Source of the DNA: an uncultured bacterium
GTDB taxonomy: Bacteria > Planctomycetota > UBA8108 > UBA1146
Assembly (NCBI GenBank): GCA_913056395.1
Contig: CAJXMG010000013.1
Location: forward strand, 1-64,000
DNA: 64,000 nt
Direction: 5' to 3'
The translations under genes were made by a program, and so were the position numbers. This document shows positions 36,491-44,310 of this stretch, in pieces (within the stretch, counting starts at the first letter, position 1; each line of letters opens with the position of its first letter). The notes under the pieces were generated by a model. That model was not told where the DNA came from. It searched no databases and worked only from the letters and a program-made list of their open reading frames with translations.

Positions 36491-37492
36491 ATGATTTTGA
36501 AGCATTTGCTGGTGGCTTTTGGTGCCCTTCTGGTTCTGTCCGGCTGTGGCGGTACACCGGTCAAAAATCCTGCTGAAACCCGATCAAATACCCCCAATAA
36601 AGTCGCTCCCACAAGCATCGAAGATGCTCCCATGGCAGAACCACCCACCGTCGCCGATGGCATCGTTCCGGCGGTGACTGACGGATCTTCCACCTCAGAA
36701 CCGATGCCTGTCTCCGCCCAAACCGAGCTGGAGGCACCTGCTCGATTCTCCAATCCTGAACCCCTTTCTGAGAAGGACTCGATGACATCGGTCACCGTCG
36801 ATGCGGATCTGGTGGAAAAACTGGTTCTCATGAATGGCTCGGGCCCTCTGGAGATCTGCCGTGATCCTGAAGCAACCACCATTTCCTTTACCGCAGAAGT
36901 GGTCAGCCGTGCTGTCGGATTGGAAAGGGCCAGAGCTCTCGCCGCGGGAGTTCGTATCGCTCTCGACAACACTGCCCCAGGTCGCTACCGGGCACGAGTC
37001 GTCGAACCTGAGCTGGCCGAACGGGAAGAATGCCTCATCGAGGTGAAGGTGACCCTCCCTGCTGATGAATCCATCGACTTCGATCTCGACATCCAGGACA
37101 GCGAAGGAGCCATCGTCATCGATGGATTCCGCGGCAACTTGTCCATCACCAGCCTTGAGGGCCCCATCGAGATCTACCAGGCTGCCGGTAACGTCGATAT
37201 CAGCGGCGGCTCCGGTCCCTGTGAGATCGTCGGTATCACTGGCTCTCTGAAAATTCGTGATGGTTCAAAGGCGTGCCGAGTCAGTGAGATCAGTGGCTCT
37301 GTTGAGATCTGGGGAAGAGAAGGGGCTCTTGAAGCCCGTTACATCACCGGCGATGTCTTGCTGATCGATGGCCGCGATGGTGCAGTTGTACAGAGCGTGG
37401 AGGGCGACGTCACCCTCTACGGCATCGATCCTGCACGCTGCACCATCGAAGGCGTTTCCGGTTCTGTCATCTACAAGACCGGTGCACCCTAG
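36491..37492 (+). CDS. Lipoprotein with DUF4097-like beta repeats
   Basis: 333 residues from the ATG at 36491, chosen because GAGG lies seven bases upstream; an ATG 15 bases earlier is less well placed. The N-terminus is a lipoprotein signal with lipobox LSGC (cysteine at about 19). A Pro/Thr/Ser/Ala-rich linker (to ~100) precedes a repetitive beta region in which short strands recur (LSITSLEGPIEIYQ, VDISGGSGPCEIVG, LKIRDGSKACRVSE, VEIWGREGALEAR), as in DUF4097-type beta-helical adhesin-like domains. Probably an envelope lipoprotein facing the periplasm or surface. Function unknown. It is 8 bases ahead of the EboE-like gene, so the two may be co-transcribed. Confidence 0.8.
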   Translation: MILKHLLVAFGALLVLSGCGGTPVKNPAETRSNTPNKVAPTSIEDAPMAEPPTVADGIVPAVTDGSSTSEPMPVSAQTELEAPARFSNPEPLSEKDSMTSVTVDADLVEKLVLMNGSGPLEICRDPEATTISFTAEVVSRAVGLERARALAAGVRIALDNTAPGRYRARVVEPELAEREECLIEVKVTLPADESIDFDLDIQDSEGAIVIDGFRGNLSITSLEGPIEIYQAAGNVDISGGSGPCEIVGITGSLKIRDGSKACRVSEISGSVEIWGREGALEARYITGDVLLIDGRDGAVVQSVEGDVTLYGIDPARCTIEGVSGSVIYKTGAP

Positions 37493-37500
37493 AGCAGTTC

Positions 37501-38721
37501 ATGTTTGTCGACCGGGGCCGCAAGAGCCTCCCCCTCGGCTACGAGATGAATGCACACCCCGCGAGCAGTGTCGAAGACCTGCACACGGCGTTGCGGGATT
37601 ATGTCATCCCGGTCCGCGAGAGTGTTGCGCCCGGTAAACCGTTTGCTCTGGCGCCCCATATCGGCTCGAAACTGGCGACAGAGTTGTGTCGTCATGGGGT
37701 CGCTGAGCAGGTCGGGGCATGGCTGCGCGATCATGATTTTCACGTCTACACCGTCAATGCTTTCCCTCTGCAGGACTTCCACGCCCGTCGGGTCAAGGAA
37801 GCTGTTTACGTGCCATCCTGGGCGGCGGCCACACGGGCAAAAATCACCAACCGGATTGCAGATGCCCTGGTGAGATTGGGCCCGACATCCCGACTGTTGA
37901 CCATCTCCACATTGGGCGGTGGCTACCGCGCCGCTGGCAACAGAAACGCCACCTTAAAAAGGATGGCAACCAACTACATGAGGGTGGTGGCTCATCTGGC
38001 ACGGATAGAATTTGATACGGGCTACCGCATTCTTCTCAATGCAGAACCTGAGCCAGATACCACATTTGAATGCGCAGAGGATGTCATCGCGTTCTGGAAG
38101 AACCATCTGATGCCCCTTCTACCGGCACTGGCCGCAGAGCTGGGCTGCTCCAAACGCAAGGCAGAGAAACTGTTGCGCCGCCACTGGACTGTCAACCTCG
38201 ACGCCTGCCATTCAGCGGTGCTTTTCCGCTCTCCCCTCGACGACTGGAAACTCCTCGATAAAGAGGGCATCCACGTGGGCAAGGTCCACATCACCAGTGC
38301 CCCCGCACTCAAGAATCCCGAACGCAATGAGGAGGCCATGGCCGAGTTGCTCGGGCATGTTGAGCCGCGTTACCTTCACCAGACCGCACTACAAATGAAA
38401 GACGGCTCCATCGAACGGCTTGAAGATCTGCCGAAACTGCGTCGCCGTGACCTGTCAGAGATCCGCGAAATCCGCACCCACTTCCATGTGCCTCTTTCGA
38501 AAGCGCGTCACGGAAAACTGGCAACCACTCGCAAGGATGCACAATTCCTCCTCGAAGAGGGACTGCGTCGGCAGCGCTTCAAAAAGGGTCCCCACATCGC
38601 CGTAGAGACTTACACCTGGCCGGTCCTGACCAAAGGCCTGCGGAAAAAGGAACGGCAGCAAAAACTGATCGAAGGCATCGCCGCCGAACTACGCTGGGCG
38701 AAAAAAACAGTCGAATCCTGA
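37501..38721 (+). CDS. EboE-like protein (TIM-barrel, xylose isomerase-like)
   Basis: 406 residues. The pattern GYEMNAHPASSVEDL, the YTVNAFPLQDFHARRVKEAVYVPSW stretch near 87-110, RLLTISTLGGGYR, an acidic NAEPEPDTTFE segment, and VNLDACHSAVLFR match EboE, the metabolite-traffic protein of Ebo clusters, which has a xylose isomerase-like TIM barrel. In Ebo clusters (eboABCDEF) the proteins are linked to export of a cytoplasmic metabolite to the periplasm. None of the other ebo genes is in the window. A sugar-phosphate isomerase-like enzyme is the alternative reading. Start at ATG 37501; the ribosome-binding site is weak. Confidence 0.75.
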   Translation: MFVDRGRKSLPLGYEMNAHPASSVEDLHTALRDYVIPVRESVAPGKPFALAPHIGSKLATELCRHGVAEQVGAWLRDHDFHVYTVNAFPLQDFHARRVKEAVYVPSWAAATRAKITNRIADALVRLGPTSRLLTISTLGGGYRAAGNRNATLKRMATNYMRVVAHLARIEFDTGYRILLNAEPEPDTTFECAEDVIAFWKNHLMPLLPALAAELGCSKRKAEKLLRRHWTVNLDACHSAVLFRSPLDDWKLLDKEGIHVGKVHITSAPALKNPERNEEAMAELLGHVEPRYLHQTALQMKDGSIERLEDLPKLRRRDLSEIREIRTHFHVPLSKARHGKLATTRKDAQFLLEEGLRRQRFKKGPHIAVETYTWPVLTKGLRKKERQQKLIEGIAAELRWAKKTVES

Positions 38722-38734
38722 TTCGAAGAGATTC

Positions 38735-40786
38735 CTACAGCAACTTCTCTAACATCATGACCCCCTTGCCGCGGCCGATGAATTGACCGACCTCCCTGAA
38801 GCCGAAACCGAAGTGAAAAGCCAGGCTGGTTTCATTACGGGGGTGAAGGTTGACCTCGCAAACGATCCTCTTCAGGCCCCTATGCCGGGCCCATGCTTCG
38901 AGAGTCAGGTACAGGCCTTCTCCAATACCCTGACGGCGGGAGCGCTCATCGATGGCGATACGATCCACATAGGCAAAACGGTCGAAGCCTCTTTGGAACC
39001 ACTGGAAGTTGGGACTGTCGTAATCGGAATCGCGCATCATCACCACCAACAGACCTGCAGGATCATCGTCGCAATTCAAGGGATCATCGATGGTCCAGAT
39101 GCGCTGGGCTTTTTGGAGCAACGCTGTAAAGGTCTCAGTTTCAAGAGACCCAACCTCGGGAGCATTAGCTTCGTTCAATCGATGCAAAGCCGCAACTCTG
39201 TCTACAGACAGTGACTCACCCGCTTGCCCCACACGAGCTGATACAGCGGTGATGGTTTTCTCACTCCAGGGCAAAGACCGTGGATCAGACAAGGCTTTGG
39301 CCATCCCCTCGAATCCACGCCGCCAATCCTTGAGCAACATTCGTCTGTCCGACTCCTGCTCAATACCGGCGATGATCCAGCGCAATCGATCGGTTCGTGA
39401 AATCTTCTCGCCATAATGTGAGGTCACTGCGAGCAAATCTTTCAGCCGTTCATGCGCAGAAACAATACCCTGATACTCCAGGCAGTGGGGATCGATTCGC
39501 GTACTCCACCCCTCTTGTGTTTTCTGCAGGTGCCACCGCTCTGGAACGGCACTCCCCAAGCGGATTCCCTGTCGGTGAAGATGGCGTACTTCCCGCAGCA
39601 CTGATTCCATTGCGCCAGTGGAATCCGAATCGATGAGCCACTCTCTAAGGGACTTCCCCTCCGGCTCAGGTTCCAACAAATGATGACGCCAGCCGAGAGC
39701 ACCTCTGGAACGACGATAGAGCAATGCCGGAGGAGGTCGGTGCAAGAGCAACTGCTCAACCAGATTACCGTGCCACGATCTCATCAGACTGTTTGCAGAG
39801 AGGGACTTCTCCGTTTGAGTTCGCCAACGCAAACGGTCAGGGAACACTCTGCGCTGGCTATGGGGGAAACGGGTCCAGGTGTGGCCGTTGCCACTCGAAT
39901 GGGAACGTCGAATCGAAACCCCTCTGCGCAAACGCTTCATGCGCCTTCGACGTTCTTTCCGTTCGACGATTCTCTCGATGTATTCGCGCTTTTGTGGACA
40001 GACCGCCTGGCGGGCGACTCCACCGACCGATGTCACCGGTCCCCGCCCCCAGCGGGCATCGATGCCCCATTGACGTGCCGCCGCAGCCCAACCCTCAAGC
40101 ATCTGCTCGACGTCACTTCCTGATCTCACTCCACCCAGAGCCTGCGCAACCTGAATCAGCATTCTCTCCTGAGCCGCTGGCAACAACGACAACCGCAGTC
40201 GTGCATCATGAAGATCAACCACCCACAGTTGAGTTGAGGTCGCATCGGATCCTCGAGCAAGAATATTGCCGGTGTGCAAATCGCGGGCTTCCAGTCCCGC
40301 TTTTACAAGTCGGGCAACCAGTTCACCCAGTTTGTGCAGGACGACAGCCCGCTCTGCTCCTTCGAACTGCTGCAGATATTGAGGAAAGGGTTCCGTATCG
40401 AGGAGGTACTCGGTGAACACGCCATCCCCATCAGGCGAGGTAAACCAACCCACTGGCCGGGGAACGGGAACCTCACGCGCCTCGGCACTTTTCAAAAAGT
40501 GCCACTCCAGTCGTGCCCGGCCCCAACCCAGCCTGCGCCGCAACCGGGCAGAGAGATCTTTTTCCCGATGAACCTTGGCAACAAGGGTCGGCCGCGAAGG
40601 CGAAGGGGGTATCCACCACAACTCACGCTCCCGACCCTTCTGTAAAAGGGAAGCTCCCGGATACCCGGCGATTGCTGCGGCATTCATCTCAAGGCCCGCC
40701 AACCAATCACGTCGCCTGGGTACCGCTTCCTGCAACCCGTGAACAGGGGATGGGGTGTGGTCATCGGATGGCACAGATTGCTGCAA
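38735..40786 (-). CDS. Three-part fusion: LPS-kinase-like domain, degenerate kinase-like domain, GNAT acetyltransferase
   Basis: 683 residues from a TTG (40784-40786) preceded closely by GAGGGGGG; an internal ATG at 40685-40687 would remove 33 residues. Residues ~45-260 are a KdkA/WaaP-like kinase: Lys71 in LVAKVH, the catalytic loop ARDLHTGN (Asp169, Asn174) and the metal Asp191 in VVDLHD. Residues ~310-500 repeat a kinase-like layout (LLYRRSRGALGWRHHLLEP, LREVRHLHRQGIRLG) but lack the catalytic Asp and Asn, so probably a pseudokinase. Residues ~525-683 match COG3818-type acetyltransferases (DSDYDSPNFQWF, YVDRIAIDERSRRQGIGEGL, CEVNLHPRNETSLAFH). The likely target is a sugar or lipid A/core component, by analogy with LPS kinases; not shown. 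Confidence 0.75.
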   Translation of the reverse strand: MQQSVPSDDHTPSPVHGLQEAVPRRRDWLAGLEMNAAAIAGYPGASLLQKGRERELWWIPPSPSRPTLVAKVHREKDLSARLRRRLGWGRARLEWHFLKSAEAREVPVPRPVGWFTSPDGDGVFTEYLLDTEPFPQYLQQFEGAERAVVLHKLGELVARLVKAGLEARDLHTGNILARGSDATSTQLWVVDLHDARLRLSLLPAAQERMLIQVAQALGGVRSGSDVEQMLEGWAAAARQWGIDARWGRGPVTSVGGVARQAVCPQKREYIERIVERKERRRRMKRLRRGVSIRRSHSSGNGHTWTRFPHSQRRVFPDRLRWRTQTEKSLSANSLMRSWHGNLVEQLLLHRPPPALLYRRSRGALGWRHHLLEPEPEGKSLREWLIDSDSTGAMESVLREVRHLHRQGIRLGSAVPERWHLQKTQEGWSTRIDPHCLEYQGIVSAHERLKDLLAVTSHYGEKISRTDRLRWIIAGIEQESDRRMLLKDWRRGFEGMAKALSDPRSLPWSEKTITAVSARVGQAGESLSVDRVAALHRLNEANAPEVGSLETETFTALLQKAQRIWTIDDPLNCDDDPAGLLVVMMRDSDYDSPNFQWFQRGFDRFAYVDRIAIDERSRRQGIGEGLYLTLEAWARHRGLKRIVCEVNLHPRNETSLAFHFGFGFREVGQFIGRGKGVMMLEKLL

Positions 40787-40993
40787 GATCCCCCCTCAAG
40801 ATTCCAACCCTGTTGCTGGCACACGTTTGGCGACAGGATCGTAACGCCTTCGGCGGGGTGATTCGACGCATAGAGAAGAGAAGATCCTCTCCCCTCCGGT
40901 GGTGCTTCCGATTCCTGCTTGCTATCCTCCAGATTGCAAACAGACGATTTTTCCTCATCTCCTGACTGCCCCTGAAACTGGAGCGACGACCTC

Positions 40994-42328
40994 ATGGCCA
41001 AACAGTCCTTCGAAAGCAGCCATCAGCATCTTCCTCAGGGAGAAGTGGCCAGGGACAGAGCCGTGGTATTGAAGGCGATTGGGCCCGGAGACCCTTCCGA
41101 GTCCGTGGGAGATATCGACCCCATCGCGGAAATCACCGCCCTCGCGGATACCGCCGGGGTGGACATCGTCGATTCCGTTCTGCAGAAACGCCCCAAACCC
41201 CATACGGCAACTTACGTCGGCAAGGGAAAACTGGAGGACCTTGCCAGGGTGGCCAAGGAGCGGGAAGCCCACCTGATTCTCATCGATGACCCGATTTCCC
41301 CGGCTCAGGGTCGAAACATTGAAGAGGTCACCGAACTGCGTGTGGTCGATCGATCAGAATTGATCATGGACATCTTTGCGCGCAATGCCCGCACCCACCA
41401 GGCTCAGATCCAGATCGAGTTGGCTCAGCTGAAGTATTTCCAGTCACGACTCACTCGCATGTGGACCCACCTTTCGCGGATGGAAGGCGGAGCAGTGGGA
41501 ACCCGGGGCCCCGGTGAGACCCAGTTGGAAACCGACCGCCGAATCATTCGTAAAAAGATCTCCATCCTCAACAAGAGACTGGCTGAAATTGAGAAGCAGG
41601 CCAATACCCAGAACAAATCGCGGGAAGGATCATTCCGCATCGCTTTGGTCGGCTATACCAACGCAGGTAAATCCACCCTGATGAAGCGGCTGACCGGGGC
41701 AGAGATCCTTGTCGAAGACCGTCTCTTCTCCACCCTCGACACGAGTACTCGCAAGTGGGAGTTAGAACTGCCGTTCGACGTACTCCTCAGTGACACCGTA
41801 GGCTTTATTCGTAAACTGCCCCATGATCTGGTCGCTTCTTTCCATGCCACCCTGATGGAGGCCCGGGAAGCGGACATTCTTCTTCATGTCATCGATGCAT
41901 CATCGCCCACTGTTGACTTTGACATGGAATCGGTCGATAGAACCCTGAACAAAATTGGTTGTGGCGAACACCCCCGCTGGCTGGTCTTCAACAAACTCGA
42001 CCGGATTCCCGAAGAGAGAAAAATCGACCTGCAACACTTGCTGGCAGAACATGAAAACTCTTTTGCCATCAGTGCGGGAACCGGAGCTGGAGTCGATCTT
42101 CTGATTGAAAAGATCGTAGAACTCGGCCAGCAACGTCAGGAATCGGGTACCTATCTGATCCCCCATGCCAGGGCAGACATGATCGCAAAACTGAGACAGT
42201 CCTCACATATCAGCGAGGAGAGTTTTGTGGACGAAGGCATCGAGATAAACGTTCTCTTCCAGCCTGGTATGAAACAGCGTTGGGAAAATGCCCTTATGCA
42301 AGCAGGCATTCCTTTCGACGGCAATTAA
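40994..42328 (+). CDS. hflX: Ribosome-associated GTPase HflX
   Basis: 444 residues. The HflX N-terminal domain has PHTATYVGKGKLEDL and DDPISPAQGRNIEE, the glycine-rich linker GGAVGTRGPGETQLETDRR, then the G domain: G1 GYTNAGKSTL, G3 DTVGFIRKLPHDLV, G4 NKLD. It binds 50S subunits and splits or rescues stalled ribosomes, notably under heat stress. It is transcribed alone, divergent from the kinase-fusion gene and 202 bases ahead of the rhodopsin gene. Start ATG 40994 follows a purine-rich stretch (GGAGCGACG). Confidence 0.95.
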   Translation: MAKQSFESSHQHLPQGEVARDRAVVLKAIGPGDPSESVGDIDPIAEITALADTAGVDIVDSVLQKRPKPHTATYVGKGKLEDLARVAKEREAHLILIDDPISPAQGRNIEEVTELRVVDRSELIMDIFARNARTHQAQIQIELAQLKYFQSRLTRMWTHLSRMEGGAVGTRGPGETQLETDRRIIRKKISILNKRLAEIEKQANTQNKSREGSFRIALVGYTNAGKSTLMKRLTGAEILVEDRLFSTLDTSTRKWELELPFDVLLSDTVGFIRKLPHDLVASFHATLMEAREADILLHVIDASSPTVDFDMESVDRTLNKIGCGEHPRWLVFNKLDRIPEERKIDLQHLLAEHENSFAISAGTGAGVDLLIEKIVELGQQRQESGTYLIPHARADMIAKLRQSSHISEESFVDEGIEINVLFQPGMKQRWENALMQAGIPFDGN

Positions 42329-42350
42329 GCGTTCTGGTCAAAACTGATCA

Positions 42351-42380
42351 CAACCGTTCACAACCGTTCACAACCGTTCA
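42351..42380. repeat. Three perfect 10-bp tandem repeats upstream of the rhodopsin gene
   Basis: CAACCGTTCA occurs three times head to tail (42351-42360, 42361-42370, 42371-42380), continuing for TCAC before and CAC... after. A 10-bp period puts each unit on nearly the same helix face. It lies 150 bases upstream of the proteorhodopsin ATG and 22 bases after the hflX stop. I infer a cooperative protein-binding array for the light cassette; simple slippage is the alternative. Confidence 0.6.
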
Positions 42381-42393
42381 CCCAAAATCACCC

Positions 42394-42415
42394 GATCTAA
42401 TTAAATGTTTAGATC
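42394..42415. promoter_or_regulatory. AT-rich dyad upstream of the rhodopsin gene
   Basis: GATCTAA (42394-42400) and TTAGATC (42409-42415) are exact inverted arms with an 8-base AT-rich spacer, 14 bases after the tandem repeats. The arrangement looks like a dimeric operator. No clear -35/-10 pair could be fixed around it. Confidence 0.4.
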
Positions 42416-42530
42416 CAGATAGATTTTGTGGTCGGTTTGTCTTTGCAGAAGTTTTTGGCTCATGCGGATTTGGCCGTTGAGCAACTCTGCATGAGGAAAA
42501 TGTGGTGCTTTCGAAAGGAATCTGAAAGCC

Positions 42531-43250
42531 ATGGAAAATCAATTCGCCATGCTCAATCCGACGGATTATGTGGGTGTGTCATTTTGGATCATCTCTGCAG
42601 CGATGGTTGCAGCAACCTTCTTCTTCTTTGTAGAAAGAGACCGTGCAGTAGGGAAATGGAAGACCTCCCTCACCGTGGCCGCAATGGTCACCGGAATCGC
42701 TGCGATTCACTACTTCTACATGCGAGAGGTATGGGCTGCGACCGGAGAAAGCCCACTTGTTTTCCGATACGTTGACTGGCTTCTGACCGTTCCCCTGCAA
42801 ATCGTCGAGTTCTACCTGATTCTCGCCGCCATCGCTTCTGTGGCGACCTCTCTCTTCTGGCGCCTCCTTGTTGCTGCCGTCGTGATGTTGGTCACCGGAT
42901 ACCTGGGAGAAGTGAACCCGGAAAACACCACCGCACTTTGGGGATACTTTGCTGTCGGTTGTGCCGCCTGGTTCTACATCATCTACGAAATCTTTGCCGG
43001 TGAGGCCAGCAAGATCAGCGCTGAGAATGGTACTGAAGCTTCGAAGAAAGCATTCAATGCCCTGCGCATGATCGTGACCGTTGGATGGGCGATTTACCCG
43101 CTGGGCTACATCTGGGGTTACGCCGGATCCGGAGACATCGGCACACTGAACCTGATCTACAACCTTGCTGACTTCGTCAACAAGATTGCTTTCGGTGTTG
43201 TGATCTGGGCTGCTGCCACCAGTGGTGACAGCAAGGAAAGCCATTCCTGA
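42531..43250 (+). CDS. Proteorhodopsin, proton-pump type, blue-tuned (Gln)
   Basis: 239 residues, seven membrane helices, no obvious cleaved signal. It follows gamma-proteobacterial proteorhodopsin closely: DYVGVSFWIISAA, FFFVERDRAVGKWKTSLT, FRYVDWLLTVPLQIVEFYL, NLIYNLADFVNKIAFG. Pump residues are all present: proton acceptor Asp82 (Asp97 in green proteorhodopsin), Thr86, donor Glu93 (Glu108), His60 (His75) and retinal Lys218 (Lys231). Position 105 of the reference is Gln90 here, the residue known to shift absorption to blue. It should pump protons outward in light using retinal from the genes directly downstream. A leader of 200 bases carries tandem repeats and a dyad; a stem-loop follows the gene. 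Confidence 0.96.
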   Translation: MENQFAMLNPTDYVGVSFWIISAAMVAATFFFFVERDRAVGKWKTSLTVAAMVTGIAAIHYFYMREVWAATGESPLVFRYVDWLLTVPLQIVEFYLILAAIASVATSLFWRLLVAAVVMLVTGYLGEVNPENTTALWGYFAVGCAAWFYIIYEIFAGEASKISAENGTEASKKAFNALRMIVTVGWAIYPLGYIWGYAGSGDIGTLNLIYNLADFVNKIAFGVVIWAAATSGDSKESHS

Positions 43251-43276
43251 TTCTGATTTCCTGATTTGTTGATTGA

Positions 43277-43311
43277 GGCGGAAGCGGGCAGCTCGACTGC
43301 CGGCTTCCGCC
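43277..43311 (+). terminator. Strong stem-loop between the rhodopsin and crtE
   Basis: GGCGGAAGC-G-GGCAG (43277-43291) pairs with CTGCC-G-GCTTCCGCC (43297-43311): 14 base pairs interrupted by one G-G mismatch, loop CTCGA. It starts 26 bases after the rhodopsin stop and ends 15 bases before the crtE start. No T-run follows, so complete termination is unlikely. It fits a partial terminator or a 3' stabiliser that lets the opsin message exceed the pigment-gene message. Confidence 0.7.
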
Positions 43312-43326
43312 AGATTTGGGGCCTGC

Positions 43327-44310
43327 ATGTTAGAAGTCACAGATTTTTTACACAGACTCGATCACCTCCAGCATGTCAATCCCGATCAACTGCTTTCCGA
43401 CCGTCTACCCGACCTTCTGCACAGCTTTGTCAAAAGAGAAGCTCAAGGGAGTTCACTGGAGGATGTGGTCGACCACCACTTCCGTAGTGGTGGAAAGTTG
43501 CTTCGGGGAAAATTGGTGATCTCCGTCTCCGCATTTGCGAAGTGTGATCGCAATGACACGGTAAAAATCGCCATGGCCACGGAACTCTTGCACAATGCTT
43601 CTCTGGTTCATGACGACATTTGTGATCAGGATGATCTCCGCAGGGGAACCGCTTGTATTTGGAAAGCCTTTGGCAGCGAAACCGCTCTCTGTTTTGGAGA
43701 TTGGCTGATCGGCTTGAGTTTCAAATTGGTCAGTTCGCTCGACCATCCCACAGCAGGGGCAAAGATCTCCGCGAGACTTGCAGAAACTCTCTGTGCACTT
43801 TCCCGGGGTCAGGCACGAGAGTTTGCGACCAAACCCGTCGACAACTGGTCTGAGTATCTGGAAATTGTTCGTCAAAAGACGTCTCCCCTGATCACCTTTC
43901 CTGTGATTGCCCCACTCACCCTTGGCAACCTTGAGAGCAACATTTCCGTTGCCAGACAAGCCATCACCGAATTGGGTGTTGCTTACCAAATCGCCAATGA
44001 CGTTGAAGGCGTGCTGGGAGATGATGGACATGAAAACCCCTTGGGTGATCTGCGCAGAAGTGCACCCAATGCTGTAATGATTGCGACTCTGGAAAGAACA
44101 AAGGTCCATTCACGTAGCTCTGGCCTTAAACCGCCTGGTCATGAATCGATCCCCTACTGCCTGCAGAAGATCGACGAACACATCGCCGCAGCGACCGCCG
44201 ATCTGAATCAGCTCCCTGCAGAGCTTCAGGAAGCCATCGATCCCCTTGTCCGGTATCTGAATCATTCGATTCGAATGAGAACGACTTTGGCACAAAGGAG
44301 ATATGCATGA
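43327..44310 (+). CDS. crtE: Polyprenyl diphosphate synthase, probable GGPP synthase
   Basis: 327 residues from the ATG at 43327 (MLEVTDFLHRL); the longer frame would start inside the upstream stem-loop. Isoprenyl synthase motifs: FRSGGKLLRGKLV, the first Asp-rich motif HDDICDQDDLRRG, and a second region QIANDVEGVLGDD in place of the usual DDxxD. It would join isopentenyl units to geranylgeranyl diphosphate, the substrate of CrtB. The weak second Asp motif is noted; activity is still likely given its place as the first gene of a full retinal pathway. Coupled to crtI by an ATGA overlap. Confidence 0.88.
   Translation: MLEVTDFLHRLDHLQHVNPDQLLSDRLPDLLHSFVKREAQGSSLEDVVDHHFRSGGKLLRGKLVISVSAFAKCDRNDTVKIAMATELLHNASLVHDDICDQDDLRRGTACIWKAFGSETALCFGDWLIGLSFKLVSSLDHPTAGAKISARLAETLCALSRGQAREFATKPVDNWSEYLEIVRQKTSPLITFPVIAPLTLGNLESNISVARQAITELGVAYQIANDVEGVLGDDGHENPLGDLRRSAPNAVMIATLERTKVHSRSSGLKPPGHESIPYCLQKIDEHIAAATADLNQLPAELQEAIDPLVRYLNHSIRMRTTLAQRRYA

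Noticed and set aside
42351-42380. CRISPR-like repeats
   Set aside because: Units are only 10 bp, contiguous, without spacers, and no cas genes are present.
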